A stretch of DNA of 64,000 bases from Planctomycetota bacterium (GTDB taxonomy: Bacteria > Planctomycetota > GCA-002687715 > DRQF01), in assembly GCA_020639295.1 (NCBI GenBank), contig JACKGY010000003.1:372001-436000 (forward strand), read 5' to 3'. Each line of letters opens with the position of its first letter. Position 1 is the first letter of the stretch. This document shows, in pieces, positions 21,474 through 30,767 of the stretch. The translations under genes and the position numbers were made by a program. Under the pieces are notes generated by a model. The model had not been told where the DNA came from. It worked only from the letters and a program-made list of their open reading frames with translations, and searched no databases.

Positions 21474-22304
21474 TCAGAGCCGCGAGTTGAAGTGGGCGAT
21501 GCTGGCCGCGAGCGCGGTCTCGAAGGCCGGCGTCGGCCCGGTGAAGGGGTGCCGGCAATTCATGACGTGGTCGGCGCCGCGAACGATGAGGGGAGCGCAC
21601 TGACCGCCGGCCCAGGCGGCGAGCTGCTCGGCCGCGGCCAGCGGGACCGCCTGATCGCGGTCGCCGTGCAGGACGAGGAGACGGTCGCCCAGACTCTCGG
21701 CGGCGAGGCCGAGGTCGAATTCCGGCGCGTCGCTCATGCCTTCCTCGATCGCGGCGCGCCCGACCCGCATCGTCTGGCCGGTACGGGCGTTCTGGACCGG
21801 AAAGTGACCGAACTCGCGCAGCGCCTCTCGGGCCGCTTCGGGCCAGCGCAGCGAGGCCACCGAGGCCCAGGTGACCACGGCGGCGACGTCGTTCCGCTCG
21901 CGGGCGGTCAGCATCACCGCGGCGCCGCCCCGGCTGTGGCCCAGCAGGCCGAAGTTCGACCGCCTCAGTTTGTCGGCGCCGGGGAGCTCGCCCGTGGCGA
22001 GGGCATCGAGCACGGCATGGAGATCGGCGACCTCGTAGCTGGGGCGGTTCGCCTCGAAGAGATCGAGGTCGACGAAGTCGAGCCCTCGCTCACGGTCGAT
22101 CCCGTTGTGCGATAGGTCGAGGCGCAGCGCGGCAAAGCCGGCGCGAGCCAGGCCTCTGGCGATCTCGGGGAAGTAGCCCCAGTTGCGGAAGCCCTTGAAG
22201 CCGTGGCAGACCACGATGGTGGCGAAGGGGCCCGGTCCGACCGGGAGCTGCAGGTCGTAGTCGATGCTCTCCCCGGCGGCGCCGACCAGCGAACCGCGGA
22301 TCAT
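21474..22304 (-). CDS. Alpha/beta hydrolase (dienelactone hydrolase-like)
   Basis: Cytosolic serine hydrolase of 276 residues. Visible features are the oxyanion region VVCHGFKGFRNW, the nucleophile elbow GHSRGGAA, the acid LHGDRDQAVP and the catalytic His in GADHVMNCRHPF. The substrate is unknown. The ATG overlaps the stop of the cysteine dioxygenase gene by the ATGA arrangement, so the two are co-translated. Confidence 0.88.
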   Translation of the reverse strand: MIRGSLVGAAGESIDYDLQLPVGPGPFATIVVCHGFKGFRNWGYFPEIARGLARAGFAALRLDLSHNGIDRERGLDFVDLDLFEANRPSYEVADLHAVLDALATGELPGADKLRRSNFGLLGHSRGGAAVMLTARERNDVAAVVTWASVASLRWPEAAREALREFGHFPVQNARTGQTMRVGRAAIEEGMSDAPEFDLGLAAESLGDRLLVLHGDRDQAVPLAAAEQLAAWAGGQCAPLIVRGADHVMNCRHPFTGPTPAFETALAASIAHFNSRL

Positions 22305-22864
22305 GACAGCTGGTGGTGGAAACGCAGCTCGCAGTCGGTGGCCCGGCCGTCGCGCGGGTCGTAGACCCGGCAGAGCCGGGCGGCGTCGCCATAGGTGTGG
22401 ATGGTGAACGAGAGCGCGCCGCTGGGATTGAGCATCTTGTGGATGTTGCGCTCCCGGGGCGGGACGATGCAGACGACCTGGCCGGCCTGGAGCCGGGCCT
22501 CGCGATCGGCGTCGAGGTGGCCGTCGCGCGGGCAGGGCGACGAGTAGTCGACCACGGCCATCTCGTTGCCGTAGCAACCGACGACTCCCCAGCTCTGATG
22601 GTCGTGGACCGGGGTCTCGGCGCCCGCGCGCCAGACGAAGCCGACCACCGCGAACCGGCCCTTCGGGTCGGCGTGCAGGAGGTTGCGGGTGTAGGGGCAG
22701 GCCTCGAGTCCCTCCTGGAAGCGTGCCGGCAAGAGGTCGGGCGTCTTCAGGAGTCGGGCCTTCAGCGGCTGGATGGCCTGGACGAGGGAAGTGACGTCGC
22801 CACCCGTGGCATCGACGATGCGGGTCACTTCGGAGACGTACGCTGCGAGGCTGAGGGCTGTCAT
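22301..22864 (-). CDS. Cysteine dioxygenase-like thiol dioxygenase
   Basis: Cupin-fold non-haem iron enzyme of 187 residues converting cysteine (or a related thiol such as 3-mercaptopropionate) to its sulfinate. The three-histidine iron site is visible: HDH in TPVHDHQSWGVV and the His of RNIHKMLNP, followed by SFTIHTYG. I chose the MTALSL start because the upstream in-frame sequence is Arg/Pro-rich. A -10-like TATACT lies about 33 bp upstream. It is coupled to the downstream hydrolase. Confidence 0.88.
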   Translation of the reverse strand: MTALSLAAYVSEVTRIVDATGGDVTSLVQAIQPLKARLLKTPDLLPARFQEGLEACPYTRNLLHADPKGRFAVVGFVWRAGAETPVHDHQSWGVVGCYGNEMAVVDYSSPCPRDGHLDADREARLQAGQVVCIVPPRERNIHKMLNPSGALSFTIHTYGDAARLCRVYDPRDGRATDCELRFHHQLS

Positions 22865-22894
22865 CGGCACATCCGGAGGGTCGTGAAGCAGGGC

Positions 22895-22906
22895 CGAGTA
22901 TACGGC
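22895..22906 (-). promoter_or_regulatory. Promoter-like TATACT element upstream of the cysteine dioxygenase
   Basis: The minus strand reads CGTATACTCGGC, with TATACT as a strong -10 candidate. It resembles the GTAGACTCCGCC elements before the SRPBCC-PhyH and AEC genes. No good -35 is visible. The rest of the 22865-23060 gap shows no gene. Confidence 0.4.
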
Positions 22907-23060
22907 CCGGGCCGAGGGACCGGAAGTCCGAGGACGAAGGGCGGCCCGCGCCGGTTGCCGCCTCGAAGGTCGTCGCCCCCTGGGCGCGACCGAGACCGGC
23001 ACGGGCCTCCACGATGAAGGTCGCGAGCGGGAGCGGGACGGACCGGGAAATCCCCGCCGT

Positions 23061-23846
23061 TCAGGCGACGAAACGGAAGGCCTCGACGAACCGGGCCAGC
23101 CGGGTCGGGTCGACCGGGTTCTCGACGTAGCCGTCACGCTTGAGCGCGGAGCCGACGATGACGCCGTCCGCGAGCGCGAGGTACTCGCCGAGGTTGTCGG
23201 CGTTGGCGCCGCTGCCGACGTAGACCCGCGTTCGCGGGAGCGCCTTCTTCAGGGCCTCGAGCTGGCGCAGATCGACCGCCTGGCCGGTGGCCGGCCCGGT
23301 CAGGATCAGGGCGTCGGCCAGGGCGCGTTCCCGGGTCGACCGGGCCAGATCGACCAGGTCGGGCCGATAGAGGGGTGCCGAGAACTTGACATCGAGGTCG
23401 GCCCAGACCTCGAGGTCGGGGGCCAGATGCCGGCGGCGGCGCATCAGTTCCGCCGCTGGCCCTTCGAGCAGTCCCTGGTCGGTGGCGGCGGCGCCGGCGA
23501 GGAGATTGACCCGGATCATCCGAGCGCCGCAGGCCGCGGCCGCGCCGAGGGCGCCGAGGGCGTCGTTGCGGAGGAGGTTGATGCCCACCTCGAGTTCGAA
23601 CTCCCGGCGCAGACGGTCGGCGATGACCGCGATGCCGGCGACCACCTCGGGCGGGTTCGCGCTGGCGTGGAAGGGGGCATCGCCATGGTTCTCCACCATG
23701 ACCCGACCGATGCCGGCCTGGCGGTAGAGTTCGGCCTCGCGCAGGGCCTGGTCGAGAACCGGCTCCATGCCGCCGGCGGCGCGCGGTGAGCCGGGCAGGG
23801 GCGCGAGGTGGAGGACGGCGACCAGATCCTTACGGGCCATCGGCAT
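23061..23846 (-). CDS. BtpA/SgcQ-family TIM-barrel protein
   Basis: A 261-residue (beta/alpha)8-type protein of the BtpA family, first named for photosystem I biogenesis in cyanobacteria but widespread in non-phototrophs with unknown activity. Family marks are HLAPLPGSP at the N-terminus, VMVENHGDAPF, EVGINLLRNDA, RMIRVNLLAGA and GSALKRDGYVENPVD near the C-terminus. AGGA lies about 7 nt before the first ATG. It is divergent from the secreted orphan at 23896 and upstream of the dioxygenase pair. Confidence 0.87.
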   Translation of the reverse strand: MPMARKDLVAVLHLAPLPGSPRAAGGMEPVLDQALREAELYRQAGIGRVMVENHGDAPFHASANPPEVVAGIAVIADRLRREFELEVGINLLRNDALGALGAAAACGARMIRVNLLAGAAATDQGLLEGPAAELMRRRRHLAPDLEVWADLDVKFSAPLYRPDLVDLARSTRERALADALILTGPATGQAVDLRQLEALKKALPRTRVYVGSGANADNLGEYLALADGVIVGSALKRDGYVENPVDPTRLARFVEAFRFVA

Positions 23847-23895
23847 GGGTTTTCCTCAAGTTCGACCGGGAGAAAACCCGATCCAGGAGTGGATT

Positions 23896-24753
23896 ATGAA
23901 GAGACTCACCGGGATCGAAAAGCGCTCGCGCGCCACCATTCTGCTCTTCGCCCTGGTCTTCCTGACCCAGGCCGGAGTCTCCTTGCTGCTCGGTCAGGAG
24001 CCGGAGGGGAAAGGGCCGGTCGACGACGAGACCTTCAGTCGCGACACGGTGGGACTCCTCGAGGTGGGTTTCGGCGACGCCGAGGTGATCGCCCACTGGA
24101 ATCGTCGCGGCTGGCCGAAGAGCGTGACGGCGAACGCGCTGGTCCGCGCCCGCGAGGCCGGCGCCGGCCTCGATCTCCTGGCCCGCATCCGCGCGCTCCT
24201 GCCCTCGGGCACCGAGTATTCGCGGCTCGTCGACATCCTCGAGCACCACGAGATCGACCTGGGCGGACGCCGCCGTCTCCGCTTCCTCCGACCGCGCGGC
24301 TACGTGGTCGAGAAGCTCGACGAGGCTGGTCGCCGGCAGGCTTTCCATGACCAGGCCGCCCAGCTCGAGGGCTGGTTCCGCCGGACCAGCTTCTTCGTCT
24401 TCGTCTACGACGCCGGGCAGTGGCGCTCGCACAACGAGGCGGCGCTCAGCCGGATCGTCGTCGACGCCATGCGGCGACGCCTGGAGCTGGCCGCTTTCGA
24501 GGTCGGCGAGCTGGCCGAGGAGAGCCTGATCAACAAGCGCAGCAACCTCGAGTTCGCGCTCTACTCGACCATCGGCCGCGATCCCAAGAACGAACTCCGC
24601 GGCGTGGTCGCCGCCTCCGCGCGGGTTCTCGACGACGCCGGCGTGGTCGTGGTGATGGGCTTCTGCGCCCGGCTCGACGCCGCCAATCCGGTGGTCCCGG
24701 ACTGCAAGACGAAGCTGAGCGAGATGCTCAGCTCGATGCTCGTCTCGCCCTGA
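23896..24753 (+). CDS. Secreted or membrane-anchored protein of unknown function
   Basis: A 285-residue protein that I do not recognise. It begins MKRLTG with AGGAG 6 nt upstream, and has an N-terminal hydrophobic segment (ATILLFALVFLTQAGVSLLL) that may be a signal peptide or anchor. The rest is mixed alpha/beta with a possible sensor-like fold (LRFLRPRGYVVEKLDEAG, TSFFVFVYDAGQW). It converges on the HEAT-NACHT gene with 25 bp between stops. Confidence 0.7.
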   Translation: MKRLTGIEKRSRATILLFALVFLTQAGVSLLLGQEPEGKGPVDDETFSRDTVGLLEVGFGDAEVIAHWNRRGWPKSVTANALVRAREAGAGLDLLARIRALLPSGTEYSRLVDILEHHEIDLGGRRRLRFLRPRGYVVEKLDEAGRRQAFHDQAAQLEGWFRRTSFFVFVYDAGQWRSHNEAALSRIVVDAMRRRLELAAFEVGELAEESLINKRSNLEFALYSTIGRDPKNELRGVVAASARVLDDAGVVVVMGFCARLDAANPVVPDCKTKLSEMLSSMLVSP

Positions 24754-24778
24754 CCGCTCGGCCCGGTCGCGCGGCCGT

Positions 24779-27700
24779 TCAGCTCGCGGCCTCGTCCTCG
24801 TCCTCGCGACCGCCCAGCACCACCTCGGGACCGCGTTCCCCTTCGCCGGCCTCGTTCTCGGCCGCGATGGAGAAGGCCAGGGGTTTGCCGTCGTCGCGAA
24901 TGGCAAGGGACAGCTCGGTGGTCTTCCCCGGTGCCGCGTCGATGATGGCGAGCCGCCCGCGCCGGCCGCGCTGCAGGTAGACCCGGTAGAGATCCGGCGC
25001 CTCCTTCCCCGCCGGGCGCCAGCGCAGGAGCACCTGGCCGTCGCCGGTCCAGCGGGCCTCGAGGCCGATGGGCGGCGCCGGACGGCTCGGGCTGCGGTCC
25101 TTGAGGATGCGCAGGAACTGGTCGCTCAGGATGTGATCGCCGCTGGCGGCCGCGAGCTCGTTGACCCGATCGCGGAGGAGCCGGGCGTCGGTGAGCGGCA
25201 GGCGCAGGGCGAGGAGGAGATAGGCGCCCCGAAACCGGGGGTCGTCGACGTGATCCTCCTGGCGCTCCGGCGTATTCAGGGCCTGGGCCAGGTAGTAGTC
25301 GCGCAACTTGTCGTGGCGGAAGACACGGTCCTTGTCGCGGGCGAGCACGATCTTGTGGGCGACGAGGGTCACCAGCTCGCGAGCAAAGGCCTCGGTCTCG
25401 AGCCTCTCGTCGCCGGCCAGGGTGCGCTCGTAGACCGACTCGGCGAAGTCCTCGAGCGGAAAGCGACGGCGCTCGGTGCGCTCGAAGTCGGCGGCCATGA
25501 CCTCGTGGATCTGCTCGCTCAGGGCCATGAGGTCCGGCTCGACCCCGCGCGCGATCAGCTCGGCGATGAAGGTCAGATCCATCGGATTCGCGAGCCGCTG
25601 GCGCAGGGCCCGGTCTCGGTCGTCGACGAGGGCGATCTCGAGGAAGCGGGCGCAGCGCTCGCGGAAGTCGTCGCCCCGATGGAGCGAACTCTCCGGCAGG
25701 CTCGACTCGCGCCCGACGAGGAAGGCCCGGGCCTGCTCGTCGGCGAGGGGCAGGAGCTGCACGCGCTCGACTCCGGCCGGGAGGTCGTCCCGGAGCGGCT
25801 GCGAGCCGATCACGAAGCTGCCCCGGAACTGGCTCTCGACGAAACCGATGATCTTGCCCCGGGTTTCCGCGTTCACCTCGTTCAGGCCGTCAAGGAAGAC
25901 CTGGAGTGCCCCCGTGTGGAGTAGGTGACGTACCATGACCTCTCCGGCGGCCGGCCCGTCGAGCTTGGCCTGGATCGCCTTCAGGGGACCCTCGGTGCAG
26001 CGCCCGGCCGGCAGGAAGACGGCGAGACGGGGCGAGGATCGGGCGAGCCGGGCGAGGAGGAGGCTCTTGCCGAGGCCGGACTCGCCCTCGATGATCACGC
26101 GTCCCTCCCGCCCCCGAAGGCTGGCGAGAGCCGGGACGATCTCCTTGCCGCGCCGGATCCTCGAGTCGCCGAAGTAGGCCTGCTCGTCGATCAGGAGTCC
26201 CTCGGCGTCGCTCAGGAGCGAAGCCCGGAAGGGAGCGAAGATGCGCCGCTGCAGGAAGGGAACGGTGCGAATTAGGACCTCGACGTAACCCAGACACGCG
26301 AACCAGCGGAAGAGCGGGTGCCAGAAGTAGAGCCCCTGAATGACTCGCGACCGCGGGTAGACGAAGATCAGCAGCCCCCAGAAGAGGGTGTGACCGCCGA
26401 GGACCCACCACCAGCGCGACGGCGGCGCCATGGTCAGGTCGAAGCGCGCGAGGGCATCTTCGACCACGGGACGATGCCGGCCTCCGGCCAGTACCGTCGC
26501 GAGTTCCTCGAGGAGCGATCGGTCGGCCCTCGTCCAGCCCTCATCATCGAGGTCGGCGCGACCGAGGATCTCCACCATGGCGTCCTCGAGCTCCTCGGCA
26601 ACGCGCTTCCGCTCGCGGTTCCTGGCGAGGCTCGTTGACAGGGCGCGGAGATCGGCCTTCGCCATCTCCGCCGGAACCACCGCGGGCAGGTCAGCCGAAT
26701 CGATCTGCCCCAGCCAGCGCAGGAGGGAATCGGTGTCGGGACGGTCGGCGCCGAGGAGGAGGGCGTCGAGGCGAGCCCGAGGAATCTCGCTTCGGGCATC
26801 GGGGCACAAGGTGCCGGCGAGATCGATGCCAGGCGGCTCCCGCTGCCGGCAGAGTCCGGTCACCAGGGCTGACCGCATGTCGACGTTTGCCTCGGCCATC
26901 AACAATTCGATTGTGGCGACATCGGCGCCCGAGACGAGTTCCGCGATGCAGTCGCGCAGGACGAAGAAGTCCGAGATCGGCACTGTCCGTCGACCGATGA
27001 CGAGTTCGACCAGAACTTCCGGATGTCGGCGCGTGCCCGCGGGCCCGATCGTGGTGATGAGCTGGAGGAGGGCGGTGCTCGGATGGCCCTCGCAGGCCTC
27101 CAGGAGGCGGGGAATCTGGTCGGCTGCCCCGGGTCCCATGGCCGCGAGGGCCCTGGCGAGACGCACCTTCGAGAAGTCGTCCTTCAGCTCGAGAAAGTAG
27201 TCGGTCAGGGTCGGAGCCAGCTGGGCGGCCTCGGGGCCGATCGCCTCGAGGACACGCAGCAGTTCTCGAACCCGATCTGGGCCGGATGGACGTTCAAGAA
27301 GGGCCCGCAATCGGGAGAGGAAGGGCGCCGCACGCGGGCCGAGGCCACGCACTACGGCGAGCGCCCCTTCGATCAGCCGGTCGTCGGTCCCGGGCTCGAG
27401 CAGAGGCTCTACGAGGGACAGGATCTCGGGAACCTCATCCGGCCGGTCCGCGATCGCCAGCAGGGCGGCGCGCCGAACCCAGGGATTCCGGCTCCCGGCG
27501 ACGAGCGGCACGAGCCTCGCGACGGGGACTCGGCCGTGCTCGTCGACCCTTCTCAAGGCCTCGAGCAGGACCTCCTTTTCACTATCGTCGGGCTTCTCGT
27601 CCAGGGCCTCGAAGATGCCGTCCACCGTGGCGCCGGTCTCGAGTCGAGCGAGGATGGAGACAGCGGCCTGATGAGCCGCCGTTCCCCCGGACTCCTCCAT

Positions 27701-28921
27701 GAAGGGCAGGAGTTGGGGGATGATGTCCACGGACATCGAACTCAACTCCTCGATGGCCGCCGCGCGTGCCAGGGGTTGCGGACCGTCACCGATCCGGCTG
27801 AGCAGCAAGTCTGCGGCCGGCGGCCCGATTCGGCCGAGGGCCCGGATCGCCTGGATGCACCATTCCTCGTCCTTTCCCGGGGCCAGCTGCTCGCCGAGGA
27901 TGGGCAGCGCCACCGGCCCGATCGCCGCCAGCACGCTGAAGGTCGTCTCGTCCAGCATCGAGTCGGCCGCGGGCTCGAGGAAGAGCCGCAATGTCTCGAC
28001 CTCGGCCGCGGCGGCCGACCCACAGGCCTCGAGGGCGGCGAGCGCCGCCAGTCTCTCGCCATCGTCGGTCTTCTCGACGAGGAAGGACATGATCGCATGG
28101 GCGATCTCCGGACGATCGGGTGTCATGGCGACCAGGGCCCAGAGCGCGGCCTGCCGGATGGCCTGATCCTCATCGCCCAGCAGGTCGACGATCCTCCGGG
28201 TCGCGCGGTCGTCCTCGGGGCCGACCCGGGCGAGCACCCGGATCGCGTTCTTCCGAGCCTCCGGTGGTGCCGCGGCGTCCAGCAGGGGCAGGATGGCCGG
28301 GATGCAGTCCGGGCCCATGGCCACGAGAGCCTCCATGGCATTCCGGGCCAGAAAGGAGCCGGTCCTCCCCAGCAGGGGCGTGACCTCACGAGTCGCGGGG
28401 CTCGCGGCCGGGCCGAGCTTCTCGAGGATGTCGAGAAGGAAACCGGTCTGTTCGTCGTCGGCCCGGGCGAAGGCCTCACGCAACTCGGTGACGATCGTCG
28501 GGCCGAGCCGAGCCAGCTCTCGGGCGCCCAGTTTGCGAAGTGGCCCGCTTTCGGCGAAGGCCCGCTCGAGGAGCAGGTGGACCTCGCCGGCCGCGTCCTC
28601 GCCCTGCATGCAGAGGGCCGTCATGGATGCGGAGTCGCCCGGGTCGTTGCGGATGCGCCCGGCGAGGATCTCCACCAGGCGGGGGCGGTGGCGGGCCGGA
28701 ACGGTCACCCCATCGAGGCACCGGACTGCCTTACGTCGGGTTTCGGGATTCGGGTCCGCGAGGGCGCGGATGAGGCCGCGGGCGACCCAGTCGGGCAACT
28801 CCCGCGCGTCGTCCCTGGCGCGACCGTATCTCAGGCCATCCTGGGCCGTGAGCGGCAGGACGGTCAGGACCGCGAGGATCAGGCCGAGCAGGAGCCGGCG
28901 GCTGATTGAAGGCAAGGACAC
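24779..28921 (-). CDS. HEAT-repeat / transmembrane / NACHT-ATPase / FnIII protein
   Basis: A 1,380-residue protein. A signal peptide (LLLGLILAVLTVLPLTAQ) is followed by about 800 residues of HEAT-like helical repeats (LGARELARLGP, ARNAMEALVAMGP, AIRVLARVGPED and so on). One clear membrane helix (about 837-857, WWWVLGGHTLFWGLLIFVY) and a second hydrophobic stretch (about 862-886) precede a STAND/NACHT-type NTPase: Walker A GESGLGKS (946-953), Walker B LQVFLDGLNEVN (Asp 1011), then VQLLPLADEQARAFL and LANPMDLTFIAELI. A fibronectin-III-like domain (about 1287-1376) ends the protein. Topology suggests an external HEAT sensor and an internal ATPase switch. Function unknown; signalling or immunity are possibilities. 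Confidence 0.82.
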   Translation of the reverse strand: MSLPSISRRLLLGLILAVLTVLPLTAQDGLRYGRARDDARELPDWVARGLIRALADPNPETRRKAVRCLDGVTVPARHRPRLVEILAGRIRNDPGDSASMTALCMQGEDAAGEVHLLLERAFAESGPLRKLGARELARLGPTIVTELREAFARADDEQTGFLLDILEKLGPAASPATREVTPLLGRTGSFLARNAMEALVAMGPDCIPAILPLLDAAAPPEARKNAIRVLARVGPEDDRATRRIVDLLGDEDQAIRQAALWALVAMTPDRPEIAHAIMSFLVEKTDDGERLAALAALEACGSAAAAEVETLRLFLEPAADSMLDETTFSVLAAIGPVALPILGEQLAPGKDEEWCIQAIRALGRIGPPAADLLLSRIGDGPQPLARAAAIEELSSMSVDIIPQLLPFMEESGGTAAHQAAVSILARLETGATVDGIFEALDEKPDDSEKEVLLEALRRVDEHGRVPVARLVPLVAGSRNPWVRRAALLAIADRPDEVPEILSLVEPLLEPGTDDRLIEGALAVVRGLGPRAAPFLSRLRALLERPSGPDRVRELLRVLEAIGPEAAQLAPTLTDYFLELKDDFSKVRLARALAAMGPGAADQIPRLLEACEGHPSTALLQLITTIGPAGTRRHPEVLVELVIGRRTVPISDFFVLRDCIAELVSGADVATIELLMAEANVDMRSALVTGLCRQREPPGIDLAGTLCPDARSEIPRARLDALLLGADRPDTDSLLRWLGQIDSADLPAVVPAEMAKADLRALSTSLARNRERKRVAEELEDAMVEILGRADLDDEGWTRADRSLLEELATVLAGGRHRPVVEDALARFDLTMAPPSRWWWVLGGHTLFWGLLIFVYPRSRVIQGLYFWHPLFRWFACLGYVEVLIRTVPFLQRRIFAPFRASLLSDAEGLLIDEQAYFGDSRIRRGKEIVPALASLRGREGRVIIEGESGLGKSLLLARLARSSPRLAVFLPAGRCTEGPLKAIQAKLDGPAAGEVMVRHLLHTGALQVFLDGLNEVNAETRGKIIGFVESQFRGSFVIGSQPLRDDLPAGVERVQLLPLADEQARAFLVGRESSLPESSLHRGDDFRERCARFLEIALVDDRDRALRQRLANPMDLTFIAELIARGVEPDLMALSEQIHEVMAADFERTERRRFPLEDFAESVYERTLAGDERLETEAFARELVTLVAHKIVLARDKDRVFRHDKLRDYYLAQALNTPERQEDHVDDPRFRGAYLLLALRLPLTDARLLRDRVNELAAASGDHILSDQFLRILKDRSPSRPAPPIGLEARWTGDGQVLLRWRPAGKEAPDLYRVYLQRGRRGRLAIIDAAPGKTTELSLAIRDDGKPLAFSIAAENEAGEGERGPEVVLGGREDEDEAAS

Positions 28922-29660
28922 GGCCGCAGGTCTCCTCGGGGTTGGGCCTGGGTCGCGTCGGTTCGCGCCTCCGGCTCGTTACGCATCGTGGCGCCTGGTC
29001 GGACGTCGCCTGGCAGCGGTTGCCCGAATCGCGCGGATTCGGCGATCCGCGAGCCCGTCATCCTCGGCGGCTTGACTGATGAGGTCAAGGACGAAGCGAG
29101 TCGATGGCGTCGAGGGCAGCGGCGGCAGCGGTATGGGGGAGGGGGTTCAGGGCCGTGGACGGAGGCCGGGCGGGGTCAGGTCGTGGGCGAGTGGATCAGG
29201 TGATCGGCGGCAAAGAGAGAGATGGAAAAGGGAAGTGCGAGGAGTTTGAGGTGTGCCGTAGATGAGGTATGTAGCGTACCCTTTTCTTTGCCAATTTGTG
29301 AGGTGTGACGAGCGCTTCCCTTTTCCCAAGTCTCTTCCGTACGGGTCTTCTATCGGCGCTCGTCCGTTCGGGACTGAATGAAATCCTGTCCCACCGGCGC
29401 GCATCGCCGAGAGCCCCCCACGGGCCCCATACGACACGACGGGATTGTAGGGGCAAGGTCATGGTCGCGTGAAGCGAATTCCCCCTCCGGTGTTTACCCA
29501 AGTGCTTGCCTAGGCCAGACCTAAGATGGTCGGTCAAACGAGGATCGAGGCAGGTAAGGATTATCAAGCGCCCATCGGGTCAGGGGAAAGGGGGCATTTT
29601 CGAGGCAGGTTTCCAGCCGCGCCCCGATGTCAGCGACTCGATCGCGAGGACCGAGTTCGT
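28922..29660. other. GC-poor intergenic region with direct and inverted repeats
   Basis: A 739-bp gap between two minus-strand genes, clearly richer in A/T than its surroundings from about 29200 to 29560. It holds three TGAGGTRTG direct repeats (29247, 29263, 29299), a perfect 12-bp inverted repeat GGAAAAGGGAAG/CTTCCCTTTTCC (29224-29235 and 29315-29326), a hairpin GGGAC/GTCCC (29370-29392), and a minus-strand TTGGCA (29289-29294) that could be a -35. No protein with credible composition is seen. It may be a long regulated leader, a small RNA or a degraded insertion. Confidence 0.5.
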
Positions 29661-30638
29661 TCAGATCTTCTTCACCGGCGCCGGCGCCGGCGGCTCTTCC
29701 TCTTCGACCGGTTCCCGGACCGGCTCCTCCGTCGCCTGCTCCTTGCCCATGCGCCAGGCGGAGAACCAACGGGTGTTCGTCTTCACCAGGCCCAGATCCT
29801 CGACCAGCCGGCACTCGAAGTCGGGCTGGTGTGCGGCGCCGTAGATGATCGCGAAGCGGCGGCGCGGATCGGCGGCGATCTCCTTCTCGAGCATGGCGAA
29901 GGCGTGCTGGTTGCGATGGCCGATGATGACCTCGTCGCGCAGACGATCCTGCTCACGCTTGAAGCGCTCGTAGATGCCGAGGCCGCTGCCCAGGACGTCG
30001 GCCATCGACCGCTTGAGCTTGTCGCGGATCACGGCCTTGATCCGCGACTCGGGCTTGCCGTCGTCGGCGAGCATCGCGAAGCCCTTCTCGAGCAGGGGCG
30101 CCATCGCCCGCACCAGGTTCTCGTTCGGGATCAGGCCGACCTCGCGGGCCTCCAGTTCGCGCGCCAGCTCGTCGGCGGAGATGTCGGCGCGCTTCATGTT
30201 GGCCTTGGCCATGTCCATCCGCTCGGGCTGGAATTCGAGCCGGAGCGCGCCCTTCAACATGCGCTGGAGGCGACCGACCATGAGCAGGACCTCGTCCGGT
30301 TCGCTCTGGCCGCGGTCGATGCCCTCGAAGAGGACCAGGTCGTAGCCGGCCAGCTCCTTCTGCAGGGCCTCGTAGTAGGCCGCGTCGCCGATGTGCACCG
30401 CGGCGACGAGGGTGACGCTCAACTCGCGGTCGAGGTCCTCGTAGGTCACCGCCGCGGTCTCGAGCCGGGCCGTCTTCTTGCCCTTGACCACCCGGATGAA
30501 ATCGGTCGCGTCCTCGCCCCCGAGGCGGCGGGCGAGCTCCAGGCCCTTCTTGATCAGGTCGGTCTCGGGTTCCTGAGCCGGCAGGAGGGGGACGAGGAGG
30601 ATCGCCAACAGGGTGAGGAGAAGGGGGCGAGGCGACAT
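29661..30638 (-). CDS. TraB/PrgY-like (ChaN/TraB superfamily) secreted protein
   Basis: A 325-residue exported protein. A signal peptide (LLLTLLAILLVPLLPAQ) precedes a TraB-like domain with the hallmark pattern of an early His (VTLVAAVHIGDAAYYEALQKEL), LVLFEGID with a Glu, and a late GAAH (FAIIYGAAHQPDFE). Bacterial relatives act on or degrade peptide signals, and the conserved His and Glu suggest metal-dependent hydrolysis; the activity here is unproven. The C-terminus is a Pro/Glu-rich tail. GGAGAG sits 4 nt before the ATG. It is divergent from the ABC operon. Confidence 0.8.
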   Translation of the reverse strand: MSPRPLLLTLLAILLVPLLPAQEPETDLIKKGLELARRLGGEDATDFIRVVKGKKTARLETAAVTYEDLDRELSVTLVAAVHIGDAAYYEALQKELAGYDLVLFEGIDRGQSEPDEVLLMVGRLQRMLKGALRLEFQPERMDMAKANMKRADISADELARELEAREVGLIPNENLVRAMAPLLEKGFAMLADDGKPESRIKAVIRDKLKRSMADVLGSGLGIYERFKREQDRLRDEVIIGHRNQHAFAMLEKEIAADPRRRFAIIYGAAHQPDFECRLVEDLGLVKTNTRWFSAWRMGKEQATEEPVREPVEEEEPPAPAPVKKI

Positions 30639-30767
30639 CTGGCTCTCCGAGTTGATCTGGTGCAGACTGCGGACCCGCTCATTCGGAGCGTTCCGGCAAT
30701 ATAACAGGCCGGTCCGGGAATGGTTGCGCGTCCGTTCGGGCGGCGGGGAAAGGAACGAGGAGGGACG

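Noticed and set aside
27023..28909. 628-codon open frame opposite the HEAT-repeat region
   Set aside because: Composition is Gly/Arg/Asp-rich with no recognisable fold; HEAT periodicity is clear on the other strand.
29147..29567. Short open frames in the GC-poor gap
   Set aside because: No ribosome site, mixed composition and no recognisable domain; overlapping frames compete. Treated as non-coding.
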